64,000 nucleotides of DNA from Croceivirga sp. (GCA_028284665.1 JANQRG010000042.1:62001-126000); one strand, 5' to 3'. Shown: positions 54,444 to 64,000, counted from the stretch's first letter. Notes: generated by a model from the letters alone, not told the origin. Numbers and translations are program-made.

Positions 54444-54493
54444 TTTTTTGCATTGAACTAACCTAAAAGTAGCATTAAAATTTCAAATAGGAC

Positions 54494-56335
54494 ATGGGAC
54501 GGTACATAACGGTTTGGTTAGCAGCATGTATTCCTCTCATTCTGTTGGGACAGGAACGCAGTTTGCCTGCAGACCTTAGGACGCATAATCTTACACAGAT
54601 CAATGCTAGTTTGTTGAATCCAATATTTTCATTAACCGAAAATGAGCAGGGGTCCCTTTCCGTATGGACGCGTTGGCAGTGGCAGACGTTCGATGGCGAT
54701 CCCACCACATTGTTCATCAACTATTCGCAACTATTTGGGGAACGAACTGCCGCTGGATTGGGTTTTTTTCAAAACAATACCGGGGTATTTCTGAATACAG
54801 GGGCGACCTTAAATGCAGCATGTTCCTTTACAGTAGGGGAAACTACCGATCTGGTGATCGGGACCAATCTTTTTGCGTTTAACCAGGAACTAGCAGATGA
54901 AAACTTCGGCTTTCAACCCTCAGATTCTACGGTTATCGCCCGAGAAAATGCATTTCTCCTCAGACTATCCCCTGGCATTCAACTGAAAGCCAATACTTTT
55001 AGCATTGGAGTGGTGGTAGACAATGTCCTGAAATTGGATCTGTCCGATGCGGAAAGTGATGATACCCCAACGGTATTCACAGGAATGATTGGTAATGATT
55101 TTCCAATTACCTTTTTTGAAAAAGAAAGTCATTTCAAACCTATGGCATACATACGAGCCATACAAAATGCGGACGCACAATTTGGGGTAGTGGCTTTTTT
55201 CGAGCATCCCATGTTTTGGGTTCAAAGCGGCTATAACAGCTTTTATGGATTTTCCGGTGGAGTTGGGGTAACCCTGGTTGAGCAATTTCGATTAGGGGCA
55301 TTGCTCGAGACAGGTTTGGATACCCCTGCTAGTAATGAAGATGCCACCTTAGAACTGTTGATCTCCTATGTTTTCGGAGGACAAAAATCCACTAAGAAGA
55401 AGAACGAAGAACAAGGAGTAGCGGTTGAGGAAGAAATACCACCTGCTCCTGAAGTGGAACCAAAGCCTGAAGAAGAAGCACGAGAAAACCAGCGTATTGA
55501 AAGGGAACGGGCCCTGGCAAATGCAAGACAAGATTCAATTAGCCGGGCTAAAGAAGCTGCACGTTTGCAAAGAGAAAGCGAATTGGCCAAAGCAAGGCAA
55601 GATTCCATCAATCGTGTAAGGGAGGTTGAACTGGCAAAAGATAACGAAGCCGCACGCTTGCAAAGAGAAAGTGAATTGGCCAAAGCAAGACAAGATTCCA
55701 TCAATCGTGTTAGGGAAGTTGAATTGACAAAAGCTCAGGAAGCTGCACGTTTGGAAAGGGAAAGTGAATTGGCCAAAGCAAGGCAAGATTCCATCAATCG
55801 TGTTAGGGAAGTTGAACTGGCGAACGCCAAAGAAGCCGCACGCTTGGAAAGGGAAAGGGCATTGACCAAGGCAAGAGAAGACTCTATCAATAATGCACAG
55901 GAAGTTGAACTGGCAAAAGTTAAGGAAGCCGCTCGTTTGGAAAGGGAAAATGCATTGGCTAAAGCAAGACAAGATTCCATCAACAGCTTAAAGAAAGCTG
56001 CCCGTTTGGATAGTCTGAAAACAGTTGAGCAGGAAAAAGATGTTGCCATCCAGCCAGGCGAAAAGTATGAGGAAGTCGCAACGGAAGATGGGTTAGCCCC
56101 TGGATTCTATTTAATCGCAAACGTTTTTGGAACTAAAAAATACTTCGAGAATTTTATAAAAACACTGCAAACCAAGGGACTCGAGCCAAAATCGTTTTAT
56201 AGAAAGCTCAATGGGTATAATTACGTGTATTTAGAAAGATACGATTCAATTAGTGAAGCCCGAAAGGCTCGCGATAGTAAATTTAATGGTCGTTATTTAG
56301 ATAAACTGTGGATATTCAGGGTAAAGGGGAAATGA
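54494..56335 (+). CDS. PorP/SprF-like outer-membrane barrel fused to repeat coil and SPOR-like domain
   Basis: 613 residues. Signal peptide (to about residue 19, LLGQ), then residues 20-300 resemble the PorP/SprF family (INASLLNPIFSLTENEQGSL, TRWQWQTFDGDPTTLFINYS), which in other Flavobacteriia accompanies type IX secretion and gliding adhesins and forms an outer-membrane beta-barrel. Next comes a Glu/Lys/Arg-rich stretch with 31-residue repeats (residues 334-501) and finally a SPOR-like domain (FYLIANVFGTKKYFENFIKT, YLERYDSISEARKA) at residues about 535-613. Ordinary PorP/SprF proteins are about 310-350 residues, so the tail is extra. Inferred role: a barrel anchored by a helical rope to peptidoglycan. 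No adhesin gene is adjacent. Confidence 0.85.
   Translation: MGRYITVWLAACIPLILLGQERSLPADLRTHNLTQINASLLNPIFSLTENEQGSLSVWTRWQWQTFDGDPTTLFINYSQLFGERTAAGLGFFQNNTGVFLNTGATLNAACSFTVGETTDLVIGTNLFAFNQELADENFGFQPSDSTVIARENAFLLRLSPGIQLKANTFSIGVVVDNVLKLDLSDAESDDTPTVFTGMIGNDFPITFFEKESHFKPMAYIRAIQNADAQFGVVAFFEHPMFWVQSGYNSFYGFSGGVGVTLVEQFRLGALLETGLDTPASNEDATLELLISYVFGGQKSTKKKNEEQGVAVEEEIPPAPEVEPKPEEEARENQRIERERALANARQDSISRAKEAARLQRESELAKARQDSINRVREVELAKDNEAARLQRESELAKARQDSINRVREVELTKAQEAARLERESELAKARQDSINRVREVELANAKEAARLERERALTKAREDSINNAQEVELAKVKEAARLERENALAKARQDSINSLKKAARLDSLKTVEQEKDVAIQPGEKYEEVATEDGLAPGFYLIANVFGTKKYFENFIKTLQTKGLEPKSFYRKLNGYNYVYLERYDSISEARKARDSKFNGRYLDKLWIFRVKGK
55493..55996 (+). repeat. 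Tandem 93-base coding repeats (31-residue units)
   Basis: Four full 31-residue units (starting at 55559, 55652, 55745 and 55838), flanked by two partial 22-residue units at 55493 and 55931. Each carries AR-L-x-RE-x-x-LAKARQDSIN near its start. At DNA level the units are highly similar, suggesting recent expansion and a risk of length change by slippage. Confidence 0.92.
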
Positions 56336-56336
56336 C

Positions 56337-56933
56337 TTAGGTCTTTATTTCCTTCTGGAAAAGTTGATTCAAGTAGGCTGTGGTGTTGACCAAGTACTTT
56401 CTGTCTCGTGTCATAGTAGCCATAGCCACTGCACCTTGTAGCATGGTATACAACTGTTTCGCAAACTGTAGGGGAGGAACAGGTATTTTTATTTCCCTGG
56501 CGTTGACACCATTCTCCAATACCAAAGCGATCTTACCTTCGAGTATGTTGATCGTTTCCCTGCAAGCCGCAGCTAATAACGTATTGTTATGTTGCGCGTC
56601 TACGCCAATATTTAGGATCGGACAACCTCCAAGGGCCAGCGTAAAAACATCGTACTGTCTAAAAAAATTAATTAAGGAGGTAATTTTGGTTGTAGCGCTG
56701 CCTTCAACACCCAGAAGTTCGTCAAATTTATCCAGGAGTTTGGCTCTATTGTACTCAAAAGCAGCCAAAGCCAAGGCTTCTTTATTTTCGAAGTTTCCAT
56801 AGATAGCACCTTTGGTGAGGCCTGTGGCTTCTGTAAGGTGACTCATGCTTGTACCTACATAACCGTACTTATTGAAGATAGGGGCTACAGTTTCAATAAT
56901 GTATTGCGTGGTTCTTTCCGCCTTCGTAGACAT
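56337..56933 (-). CDS. TetR/AcrR family transcriptional regulator
   Basis: A 198-residue repressor: N-terminal helix-turn-helix (FNKYGYVGTSMSHLTEATGL, TKGAIYGNFENKEALALAAF), then a ligand-binding helical domain with a YcdC/TetR_C_6-like core (GCPILNIGVDAQHNNTLLAA). Ligand and targets unknown; the neighbouring genes converge or are terminated before it, so it may regulate itself or a distant locus. Confidence 0.92.
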   Translation of the reverse strand: MSTKAERTTQYIIETVAPIFNKYGYVGTSMSHLTEATGLTKGAIYGNFENKEALALAAFEYNRAKLLDKFDELLGVEGSATTKITSLINFFRQYDVFTLALGGCPILNIGVDAQHNNTLLAAACRETINILEGKIALVLENGVNAREIKIPVPPLQFAKQLYTMLQGAVAMATMTRDRKYLVNTTAYLNQLFQKEIKT

Positions 56934-56984
56934 GGTTAGGATAGTTTTTGTCTAATATAAAAATAAAATACTGAGTGGTATAAC

Positions 56985-57012
56985 AAAAAAGGCCTCTAAG
57001 AGAGGCCTTTTC
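56985..57012 (-). terminator. Intrinsic terminator of clpB
   Basis: GGCCTCT (56991-56997), AAG loop, AGAGGCC (57001-57007), with A-run on the left and T-run on the right. On the minus strand it ends the clpB transcript about 27 bases after its stop. Confidence 0.9.
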
Positions 57013-57033
57013 TTTTGGTAAAACATAATCTGA

Positions 57034-59637
57034 CTATTCGCTTACCAGTTCACTCTGATTTCTGAAGACTAATTCATCATCAAAAGAATCCAGGAGAATT
57101 ACACTCTCACTTTGTATGGTTCCTTTTAGGAGTTCTTTGGAAAGCCTATTTAATACTTCCTTCTGAATCAGCCGTTTAATTGGTCGTGCCCCGTATTGTG
57201 GGTCATACCCTTTTTTGGTCAAATAAGCTATGGCTTCTTCAGTAGCATCTAAAGTAATTTGCTGTGTATCCAGCATCTTTTTTAATTGCCCCAGTTGCAG
57301 ACCGACAATTTGCTTGATATTTGCCATCGAGAGCGGAGTGAACATGATAATATCATCAATCCTGTTAAGGAACTCCGGCCGTATGGATTGACGTAGTAGG
57401 CCTAACACCTCCACCCTTGCGGCTTCAGAAGTACTATATATATCGTTGCTGGTCTCAAACTTTTCCTGGATAATATGGCTTCCCATATTGCTCGTCATGA
57501 TAATAATGGTATTCTTAAAATCGGCTATTCTACCTTTATTATCGGTTAATCTGCCTTCATCCAGCACTTGTAACAATATATTGAACGTATCAGGGTGTGC
57601 TTTCTCTATTTCATCCAGGAGTACCACAGAATAGGGCCTTCTTCGAACAGCTTCTGTTAACTGGCCACCTTCATCGTACCCCACATATCCGGGAGGAGCA
57701 CCTACCAAGCGACTAACCGAATGCCGTTCCTGGTACTCACTCATATCAATTCTGGTCAAGGCGTTTTCATCATCAAATAAATATGCTGCCAAGGTCTTTG
57801 CCAGCTCCGTTTTTCCTACCCCGGTAGTTCCCAGGAAAAGGAAGGAACCGATAGGTTTTTTAGCATCCTGAAGGCCTGTTCGGCTACGTCGTATAGCATC
57901 CGAAACCGCTTCAATAGCTTCTTCTTGCCCCACGACCCGTTCATGAAGGACTTCTTCTAATTTCAAAAGCTTTTCACGTTCACTTTGCAGCATTTTTGTC
58001 ACGGGGATCCCTGTCCATTTGGCGACTACCTCAGCAACATCTTCGTTAGTAACTTCCTCTTTTATTAGTGTACCGGAATGTTGTTGCTCTCGCAGGTCCG
58101 ACTGCAGTTTTTCAAGTAGTTCCTGCGCCTCTTTGATCTTGCCATAACGCAGTTCCGCTACTTTTCCATAGTCCCCATTGCGTTCCGCACGTTCCGCTTC
58201 CAGTTTGTAATTTTCAATATCCTGCTTTGTTTTTTGAATATTGTCTACTACAGATTTTTCACTCTCCCATTGCGCAAATATTTCGTTCCGTTCTTCCTTG
58301 ATATTGGCCAACTCCAAGTTGAGGGTTTTGAGTTTTACCTCGTCATTTTCTCGCTTAATAGCCTCAATTTCGATTTCCAGCTGCATTATCTTTCGGTCCA
58401 AAACATCCAGTTCTTCCGGCTTGGAATTTATTTCCATTCGCAACTTTGAGGCTGCTTCGTCTATAAGATCAATAGCCTTGTCCGGGAGAAAGCGGTTTGT
58501 GATATAACGTTGCGATAATTCTACTGCAGAAATCACCGCCTCATCTTTAATACGCACTTTGTGATGTGCCTCATATTTTTCTTTGATCCCACGTAAAATA
58601 GAAATAGCACTTTCGGTATCCGGTTCGTCCACCAGTACCTTTTGAAAGCGGCGTTCCAATGCCTTATCTTTTTCAAAATATTTTTGATACTCATCCAGGG
58701 TAGTGGCTCCAATGGCCCTTAGCTCACCCCGAGCAAGAGCAGGTTTTAAAATATTGGCAGCGTCCATAGCACCCTGACCCCCTCCGGCACCTACAAGGGT
58801 GTGTATTTCGTCAATAAAGAGTACAATAGTACCATCAGATGAGGTAACCTCCTTGATGACTGCTTTCAAACGCTCTTCAAATTCCCCTTTGTATTTTGCA
58901 CCGGCTATTAGCGCCCCCATGTCCAGGGAATACACGGTTTTTTCTTTTAGGTTTTCAGGAACATCCCCCTGCACAATCCTGTGGGCAAGGCCTTCGGCAA
59001 TGGCGGTTTTACCTACTCCGGGCTCGCCTACTAGCATAGGATTGTTCTTGGTCCTTCGGGATAAAATTTGAAGTACCCTTCGGATCTCCTCATCTCTGCC
59101 AATTACAGGGTCCAGTTTGCCGGAATCGGCGAGTTCATTTAGATTTCGCGCATACTTATCCAAAGCGTTGTAGCTATCTTCTGCACTCTGAGAGGTGACT
59201 TTACTTCCTTTTCGAAGCTCAGTTATTGCAGCAGAAAGCTCTTTTTCGGTAATTCCGTTGTCTTTCAGTATTTGTGCAATTTTACTCCGTGATTTGAAAA
59301 TAGCCAGCAACAGATGCTCTATGGAGACATATTCGTCTCCCATTTTTTTAGCTACAATGCTCGCCTCATTCAGCGTTTTTCCGGCTTCGCGGGAGAGCAT
59401 GATCTCGGCTCCGGATACTTTGGAAAAACTATCCAGTTCCTTTGCCACAACCTGGTTTACGATCCCTATCCCAACATTAAGCTTTTTCATTAGAAAAGGC
59501 AAAACGTTTTGATCTACCTCCGAAATCGCTTTAAACAAGTGTTCATTTTCGATTTGCTGATGCCCATATTCCTGTGCAAGCTGTTGCGCTTGCTGAAGGG
59601 CCTCCTGTGATTTTATGGTGAAATTGTTAAAATTCAT
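57034..59637 (-). CDS. clpB: ATP-dependent chaperone ClpB
   Basis: An 867-residue disaggregase: N-terminal domain, first AAA+ module (Walker [27 protein letters not shown]), middle coiled coil (about residues 400-520, present in ClpB and absent from ClpA/C), second AAA+ module ([26 protein letters not shown]). It works with DnaK to refold aggregated proteins. Upstream are two GTCAAAA copies one helical turn apart that may be a stress-control element. Confidence 0.97.
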   Translation of the reverse strand: MNFNNFTIKSQEALQQAQQLAQEYGHQQIENEHLFKAISEVDQNVLPFLMKKLNVGIGIVNQVVAKELDSFSKVSGAEIMLSREAGKTLNEASIVAKKMGDEYVSIEHLLLAIFKSRSKIAQILKDNGITEKELSAAITELRKGSKVTSQSAEDSYNALDKYARNLNELADSGKLDPVIGRDEEIRRVLQILSRRTKNNPMLVGEPGVGKTAIAEGLAHRIVQGDVPENLKEKTVYSLDMGALIAGAKYKGEFEERLKAVIKEVTSSDGTIVLFIDEIHTLVGAGGGQGAMDAANILKPALARGELRAIGATTLDEYQKYFEKDKALERRFQKVLVDEPDTESAISILRGIKEKYEAHHKVRIKDEAVISAVELSQRYITNRFLPDKAIDLIDEAASKLRMEINSKPEELDVLDRKIMQLEIEIEAIKRENDEVKLKTLNLELANIKEERNEIFAQWESEKSVVDNIQKTKQDIENYKLEAERAERNGDYGKVAELRYGKIKEAQELLEKLQSDLREQQHSGTLIKEEVTNEDVAEVVAKWTGIPVTKMLQSEREKLLKLEEVLHERVVGQEEAIEAVSDAIRRSRTGLQDAKKPIGSFLFLGTTGVGKTELAKTLAAYLFDDENALTRIDMSEYQERHSVSRLVGAPPGYVGYDEGGQLTEAVRRRPYSVVLLDEIEKAHPDTFNILLQVLDEGRLTDNKGRIADFKNTIIIMTSNMGSHIIQEKFETSNDIYSTSEAARVEVLGLLRQSIRPEFLNRIDDIIMFTPLSMANIKQIVGLQLGQLKKMLDTQQITLDATEEAIAYLTKKGYDPQYGARPIKRLIQKEVLNRLSKELLKGTIQSESVILLDSFDDELVFRNQSELVSE

Positions 59638-59662
59638 CTGCTTTTTTTCCTTGATAAAGCAA

Positions 59663-59704
59663 CAATCTTACCAACTCCAGGCATATGTCAAAATGGCGTC
59701 AAAA
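59663..59704 (-). promoter_or_regulatory. Possible clpB promoter with paired direct repeats
   Basis: Plus-strand GTCAAAA at 59687-59693 and 59698-59704 (minus: TTTTGAC twice), exactly 11 bases apart, followed toward clpB by a one-mismatch -7 box TAAGATTG (59663-59670). The inner copy would overlap the -33 position. Regulatory role is inferred. Confidence 0.4.
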
Positions 59705-59744
59705 CCTTGAAAACAAAGGACATTTCGTCAGGCTGTAAAGTTTT

Positions 59745-59775
59745 TTGTTATCTAACGACTTAGGCTATAAATTTG
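59745..59775 (+). promoter_or_regulatory. Promoter of the YtxJ-like gene
   Basis: TTG (59745-59747), 20-base spacer, TAAATTTG (59768-59775). The ATG follows the -7 box after four bases, so a leaderless transcript is likely. Confidence 0.7.
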
Positions 59776-59779
59776 TACC

Positions 59780-60175
59780 ATGGGTGTATTTGGAAATCTG
59801 TTTGGAGGAAAAACAAACGCTACCAAAAGTGAAGAAAAACGAATCCAATGGATTCCGTTGGAACAAAAGGATCAATTGGATCTGATAATCGAGAAATCCC
59901 GTATACGCCCGCAACTAATTTTCAAGCACTCTACTACATGCGGAATCAGCCGAATGGTACTGGGAATGTTTTCGGATAACTATGCTTTATCTGAACAAAC
60001 AGCAGATCTTTATATTTTGGACTTACACGCGCATCGTAGTATTTCAAATGCGATAGAGGCTCAATTTCAGGTAATCCATCAATCTCCGCAACTTCTAATC
60101 ATAAAAAACGGTAAAGCACTGGCCCACGCCTCACATGGTGGGATAACCGAAATAGAGCTTTCAAGCTACCTTTAA
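59780..60175 (+). CDS. YtxJ-like bacillithiol-system redox protein
   Basis: A 131-residue monothiol thioredoxin-fold protein. The active-site stretch LIFKHSTTCGISRMVLGMF, with a single Cys, is the YtxJ (DUF2847) signature; proteins of this family are found in bacillithiol-producing Bacillota and Bacteroidota and probably reduce or remove bacillithiol from thiols (a glutaredoxin-like role). Bacillithiol synthesis genes are not in the window. The start ATG follows its promoter after four bases. Confidence 0.9.
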   Translation: MGVFGNLFGGKTNATKSEEKRIQWIPLEQKDQLDLIIEKSRIRPQLIFKHSTTCGISRMVLGMFSDNYALSEQTADLYILDLHAHRSISNAIEAQFQVIHQSPQLLIIKNGKALAHASHGGITEIELSSYL

Positions 60176-60209
60176 AAAAAGCCTCGGAATTTCCAGGGCT
60201 TCGTGGCTC

Positions 60210-61394
60210 TTAATTAAAATGATGCCTGTTAACTACAGCTTTGAGTCGGGCTTTGAGGTCTTCACCCGCATCGAAGATCATTTGTTCATTGCTGGGGAAA
60301 GGTACCGCTGCAAGATCTAATAGTGCCACCAAATCATTGTCCAAAGCCCTTCTATCTCCGTCCATATTGGCATAGATATGTTCAAAGATAAATTCGCTGA
60401 TTAAAGGGTAGGAGTTGATCACCTGACCATTTCTCAAATCCGTAAAGCTTACTTTGGCTCCAATTTGGGCAGTTTTTAACTGGGTGAATTCATAAAAATT
60501 ACAGGTCACCGTTTTGAATCGATCCACCTTGATATCATTGCCTAAACTGTCTTTAGCCACATTTCCATTATTGTCCAGAACATATTCGAAACCGTCCGGA
60601 ACAACCTTTTCTTTTATGATTTGTCGTTCATTGACCCTTTCCGGGGAAATATTAATCTGGTTAAAATCCAATTCCATGGTAAAATCATACCTAATGTTTT
60701 GTAAGGGTCGCGCATGAAATTGTGTCCAAAAATCATTTAGCCCATAGGTGTTAAAATCCAATAACTCATCCTCAAGTCGTTTTGGGATCACTTGTTGGGT
60801 GGCATTGTTCAGTTGCACCTTTACATAATCCAACCCCTTTTCGTATGCCTGACCCATTTTCACCGCAGTATCCCCATAACCCGGATCTATCTCCTCCAGG
60901 TATTTAAACTCGTCATACGCTCGTCTGTAATCGTTTTTAGTATTGGCACCGGCTAATAGATTGGACGCATTGTCGTAAAGATAGGCAGCCAATTGATTTT
61001 TTGTTTCTACAATGACGTTGTCGTAGTTACTAAAGTTGAAACGGGCACTTCTATTTTCGGCATACACCGGTAAAGGCAATAGGGGGGCTATTTGATCCTG
61101 CAAATTTTTCAGACCGGAATATCCTTCATAAATGGCCATTAAGTGGGCTGGATTGCCGTCCTTTTCAAGAAATGTGATCCGCTCAATCTCCCTTTGGGAA
61201 TGCTTTTCAAACGCTTCTTCCAAAAGGAGTACATAGTCCTGATGCCCTTTTCGCGTTTTATTATCTCTTAGATTCTTAATGGCGCGGTTCATAGCCATTT
61301 GGTAATTACCACTATTCAGGGCTTTTTGGGTTTTTTTAACCCCTCCGCAGCCGACGACAACAAGTGCTAGTACAAAAAGTAATAATTTCTTCAT
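60210..61394 (-). CDS. Lipoprotein of unknown function, TPR-like
   Basis: A 394-residue predicted lipoprotein: signal MKKLLLFVLALVVVGC with lipobox Cys16, then helical segments (ALNSGNYQMAMNRAIKNLRD, GYGDTAVKMGQAYEKGLDY) that look like tetratricopeptide-type repeats, followed by a beta-rich C-terminal half (RYDFTMELDFNQINISPERV, VIVETKNQLAAY). I do not recognise a named family. The 246 bases upstream, between this gene and glyA, are AT-rich with a glyA promoter only. Convergent with the YtxJ gene. Confidence 0.82.
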   Translation of the reverse strand: MKKLLLFVLALVVVGCGGVKKTQKALNSGNYQMAMNRAIKNLRDNKTRKGHQDYVLLLEEAFEKHSQREIERITFLEKDGNPAHLMAIYEGYSGLKNLQDQIAPLLPLPVYAENRSARFNFSNYDNVIVETKNQLAAYLYDNASNLLAGANTKNDYRRAYDEFKYLEEIDPGYGDTAVKMGQAYEKGLDYVKVQLNNATQQVIPKRLEDELLDFNTYGLNDFWTQFHARPLQNIRYDFTMELDFNQINISPERVNERQIIKEKVVPDGFEYVLDNNGNVAKDSLGNDIKVDRFKTVTCNFYEFTQLKTAQIGAKVSFTDLRNGQVINSYPLISEFIFEHIYANMDGDRRALDNDLVALLDLAAVPFPSNEQMIFDAGEDLKARLKAVVNRHHFN

Positions 61395-61610
61395 GGTCTT
61401 TTTTTATTTGGTTTGTTACTAGAATTCAATTGGCATGCCAAAATCCTATGTTATACAAACGAAAAAGTGCAAATGGTAGTATTTATTCGATGAAATACCC
61501 TGTTTTCACTAGCTGAGCGAATGAAAAAACGAATCAGGTATTGTTCATTGTTTGGTGATAAAATAATAGGAAACACTGTTTTTTTCTCTTCTTTTCAAAG
61601 GGTCAATTTG

Positions 61611-61618
61611 TATTTTTG
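61611..61618 (+). promoter_or_regulatory. -7 box for glyA
   Basis: Perfect TAnnTTTG (TATTTTTG) 23 bases before the glyA ATG. Confidence 0.55.
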
Positions 61619-61640
61619 AAAGTCATTTTAAAAACTGCAG

Positions 61641-62945
61641 ATGGAACGGGATAATTTAGTCTTTAGTCTGATTGAGCAAGAGCAAGAACGGCAGCGGAGG
61701 GGTATAGAACTCATAGCTTCCGAAAATTTTACCAGTCCTCAAGTCATGGAGGCTGCCGGTTCAGTGCTAACCAATAAATACGCCGAAGGGTATCCCGGGA
61801 AACGTTATTATGGTGGGTGCGAGGTAGTTGATGCGGTAGAGCAACTGGCTATCGATAGGGCAAAAACACTTTTTGGAGCAGAATATGCCAATGTGCAACC
61901 CCATTCAGGGTCACAGGCAAATGCCGCGGTATATCAAGCTTGCCTTGAACCCGGAGATACTATTCTCGGCTTTGACCTGTCGCATGGAGGACATCTGACC
62001 CATGGCTCACCCGTAAACTTTTCAGGTAAACTCTATCGGCCTGTTTTTTACGGAGTTGATGAAGCGACCGGAATGCTTGATTATGACAGGATTCAGGAAA
62101 TCGCCTTAAAAGAACGACCGAAATTGATCATAGCCGGCGCTTCTGCCTACAGCCGGGATTTTGATTTTAAGAGATTTCGTGAAATAGCAGATAGCGTGGA
62201 TGCCCTGCTGCTTGCAGACATTTCCCACCCATCTGGGTTGATTGCCAAAGGAATTCTAAACGACCCCTTACCACACTGTCATATTGTAACCACCACAACA
62301 CATAAAACCTTACGAGGTCCTAGAGGAGGACTCATATTATTAGGCAAGAATTTTGAAAATCCTTTTGGGATACGACTTAAGAACGGTAACCTAAGAAAGA
62401 TGTCAGGTTTACTGGACTTAGCCGTTTTTCCAGGGAACCAGGGAGGACCCCTGGAACATATTATCGCTGCTAAAGCAGTGGCTTTTGGAGAAGCATTGGA
62501 GGATCATTTTCTTCATTATATGGTACAGGTGCAGAAAAATGCAAAGGCTATGGCCAAGGCATTTATGGAACGAGAGTACAAGGTGATCTCAGGAGGTACC
62601 GATAATCACATGATGCTCATCGACCTAAGAAACAAGAACATAACTGGAAAAGCTGCGGAAAAAGCGCTGGAGATGGCAGATATCACCGCGAATAAGAATA
62701 TGGTACCTTTTGATGATAAATCTCCATTTATTACTTCGGGCATACGATTTGGAACTCCGGCCATCACCACAAGAGGGTTGCTGGAAACCGATATGGAAAC
62801 CATTGTGGGGTATATTGACGAGATCATTAACAAGTCCGAAGATGACTCTGCAATCCTTGGGGTAAAGCAAAAAGTTAATGAGTTGATGCAGTCTAGACCT
62901 TTATTTCAGTATCATCAGGTGATAAACAAGCTATCATCCGTTTAG
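61641..62945 (+). CDS. glyA: Serine hydroxymethyltransferase
   Basis: A 434-residue PLP enzyme that interconverts serine and glycine and supplies one-carbon units. [47 protein letters not shown], and the PLP-binding Lys in [15 protein letters not shown] are all standard. Length is normal. Its last 12 bases overlap the end of the convergent hypothetical gene. Confidence 0.96.
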   Translation: MERDNLVFSLIEQEQERQRRGIELIASENFTSPQVMEAAGSVLTNKYAEGYPGKRYYGGCEVVDAVEQLAIDRAKTLFGAEYANVQPHSGSQANAAVYQACLEPGDTILGFDLSHGGHLTHGSPVNFSGKLYRPVFYGVDEATGMLDYDRIQEIALKERPKLIIAGASAYSRDFDFKRFREIADSVDALLLADISHPSGLIAKGILNDPLPHCHIVTTTTHKTLRGPRGGLILLGKNFENPFGIRLKNGNLRKMSGLLDLAVFPGNQGGPLEHIIAAKAVAFGEALEDHFLHYMVQVQKNAKAMAKAFMEREYKVISGGTDNHMMLIDLRNKNITGKAAEKALEMADITANKNMVPFDDKSPFITSGIRFGTPAITTRGLLETDMETIVGYIDEIINKSEDDSAILGVKQKVNELMQSRPLFQYHQVINKLSSV

Positions 62946-63602
62946 CTCGTTAAGCAGGAAAAAGTCACTGTGATCAATAATGGCTTTGTGCTGTACATCA
63001 TAGACTTGGGCTTCTTCGCAGTCTTCAAAATAAACACCCCAGAAATCCGTATAACTTGGGGTGGCGTCTTGTCCATGATTATTTTGGATAAGAGTGCCGG
63101 AGGTTTCTTCAAAGATGGGGACAAAAATTTCGTAGGGCATTTGGCTCATTCCTTTGGTAAAGTGAACAAAGTTGGCACTTATGCTCACCAGAATAGGCTC
63201 TAAACTATCCTGAATGCAAAGATTGGGAATCCGTGAAATTATGATGGAAGTATCTGCCAGATGTAAGGAGAGTTCTTTGATATCAACAAAAGCACTATTG
63301 TCCTGATTTAGAGCATACAGCGCGGTTTGAAAAGGAGAGGTTTTAATATCTCCGGAAGAATACTGGTGAAAATTACCCCAATTCCCACTGTTTAAGTGAA
63401 AAAGGCTCTCGATAAGTCCAAAATTACAGTCGAGATGTATAATCAAGTCAATCCGATCACTTTCGGGGCAACAAAAATCTATTACTACCTCAGCGAAAAA
63501 ATCCCGTTCCAAAGTCTTCTTAAGGGTATCCATCCCTATCAACACACAGGAATCGGTTTGGGTATTTCTGGAAGTCTCTTTTACTTTTCTAGGCTTGGCC
63601 AT
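62934..63602 (-). CDS. Hypothetical protein downstream of a LuxR-type regulator
   Basis: 222 residues, soluble and acidic, without signal peptide, membrane segment or recognisable motif. Some strand-like stretches ([40 protein letters not shown]) suggest a mixed alpha/beta fold. The start at 63602 follows an in-frame TGA four codons upstream, so it is well fixed. Its end overlaps glyA by 12 bases. Function unknown. Confidence 0.7.
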   Translation of the reverse strand: MAKPRKVKETSRNTQTDSCVLIGMDTLKKTLERDFFAEVVIDFCCPESDRIDLIIHLDCNFGLIESLFHLNSGNWGNFHQYSSGDIKTSPFQTALYALNQDNSAFVDIKELSLHLADTSIIISRIPNLCIQDSLEPILVSISANFVHFTKGMSQMPYEIFVPIFEETSGTLIQNNHGQDATPSYTDFWGVYFEDCEEAQVYDVQHKAIIDHSDFFLLNELNG

Positions 63603-63683
63603 ATCCCACTGTTTTCATTTCTATTACTCGAAATTAGAATGAATACTTAAGGAAGGATTGGAGAAAAACCTTAAAAGATTTGG

Positions 63684-63702
63684 GGTTTCATCCGTTTTGG
63701 GA
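63684..63702. repeat. 19-base repeat, copy 2
   Basis: Identical to 10911-10929, in the same orientation, lying between the hypothetical gene and the LuxR-type gene. Neither flank is similar to the other copy. Confidence 0.8.
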
Positions 63703-63796
63703 AGAAAATGTGTTAAAACTATGTTAAAAAAACAAATGCTATTGGCAAAATTCCTGGAAACTTATTTCGAATGCGCTAATGCCTGATATTGGTTTT

Positions 63797-64000
63797 TTAA
63801 ATAAAACCGCGATTTTTAGCTGCCAGAATAAGCGCAAGATCGTTTTCTTTTTCCGTACCAAACAAAGATTTTAAGTGTCGTTTTCTATTCTCAATGGAAG
63901 AAGACGAAAGATCGATATGTTTTTCAAGATCTTTCGTTTTGGTACCTATAGATAAATGATAGAGGATCTTTTTGTCATTTTCATCCAGGGTAATATCATT
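63797..64000 (-). CDS. LuxR/NarL-type HTH regulator, C-terminal 67 residues
   Basis: The frame runs off the right edge. Residues visible are ITLDENDKKILYHLSIGTKT followed by the recognition-helix region SSSSIENRKRHLKSLFGTEK, then LILAAKNRGFI and a stop. This is the GerE-like helix-turn-helix of the LuxR type, in the form common for flavobacterial response regulators; whether a receiver domain precedes it cannot be seen. Confidence 0.88.
   Translation of the reverse strand, partial: NDITLDENDKKILYHLSIGTKTKDLEKHIDLSSSSIENRKRHLKSLFGTEKENDLALILAAKNRGFI

Noticed and set aside
55349-56049. Long minus-strand frames opposite the repeat region
   Set aside because: They are a by-product of the biased codon use of the repeats on the plus strand and contain only repeated low-complexity peptides.

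Overview
The window is a dense stretch of a chromosome from the Bacteroidota, almost certainly a (probably marine) Flavobacteriaceae member. Several independent signs point there: many genes start a few bases after a TAnnTTTG box (the Bacteroidota -7 element); there are three DUF4249 lipoproteins beside a TonB-dependent receptor with a carboxypeptidase-regulatory-like N-terminal domain, a PorP/SprF-family barrel, a DUF4835 protein, the long form of GAPDH, a BamD/omega/CoaBC/DUF4835/RecN cluster, an RprXY-like two-component pair and a LuxR-type regulator. No rRNA, tRNA, CRISPR array, insertion sequence or prophage is visible. The strain and species cannot be named from the sequence.

Layout. 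1-5.6 kb: a plus-strand set of an SSS-family symporter (cut by the left edge), a GH13_18 sugar phosphorylase, glycerate 2-kinase and a GntP-family permease; together these read as a pathway for a glucosylated glycerate, most simply glucosylglycerate. 5.6-10.7 kb: a minus-strand TonB-receptor operon with three DUF4249 lipoproteins, two of them a tandem duplicate. 10.7-11.5 kb: the longest gene-free stretch, with a series of hairpins and a terminator-like stem on the minus strand that may be an unrecognised RNA gene. 11.5-23 kb: housekeeping genes (rplS, trmD, GAPDH, an HtrA protease, dapF, mltG, a secreted lysozyme-like protein, an RsmI-like methylase, a low-molecular-weight phosphatase, dnaA). 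23-34 kb: ribD operon, prmC, a LOG-family protein, ligA, dapA and bamD. 34-44 kb: omega subunit, coaBC, recN, fabI, a glycosyltransferase, a YbbR protein, coaE and the two-component system. 44.5-51.9 kb: a tightly packed eight-gene minus-strand run from a Gfo/Idh/MocA oxidoreductase down to gluconokinase. 52-64 kb: pcm, smpB, a PorP/SprF barrel fused to a 31-residue repeat rope and a SPOR-like domain, a TetR regulator, clpB, a YtxJ-type bacillithiol protein, glyA and the C-terminal end of a LuxR-type regulator.

Most of the window is ordinary core genome. The parts most worth following up are the putative glucosylglycerate locus, the barrel-rope-SPOR fusion, the structured gene-free stretch with its 19-base repeat shared with the right end of the window, and the many near-leaderless promoters.
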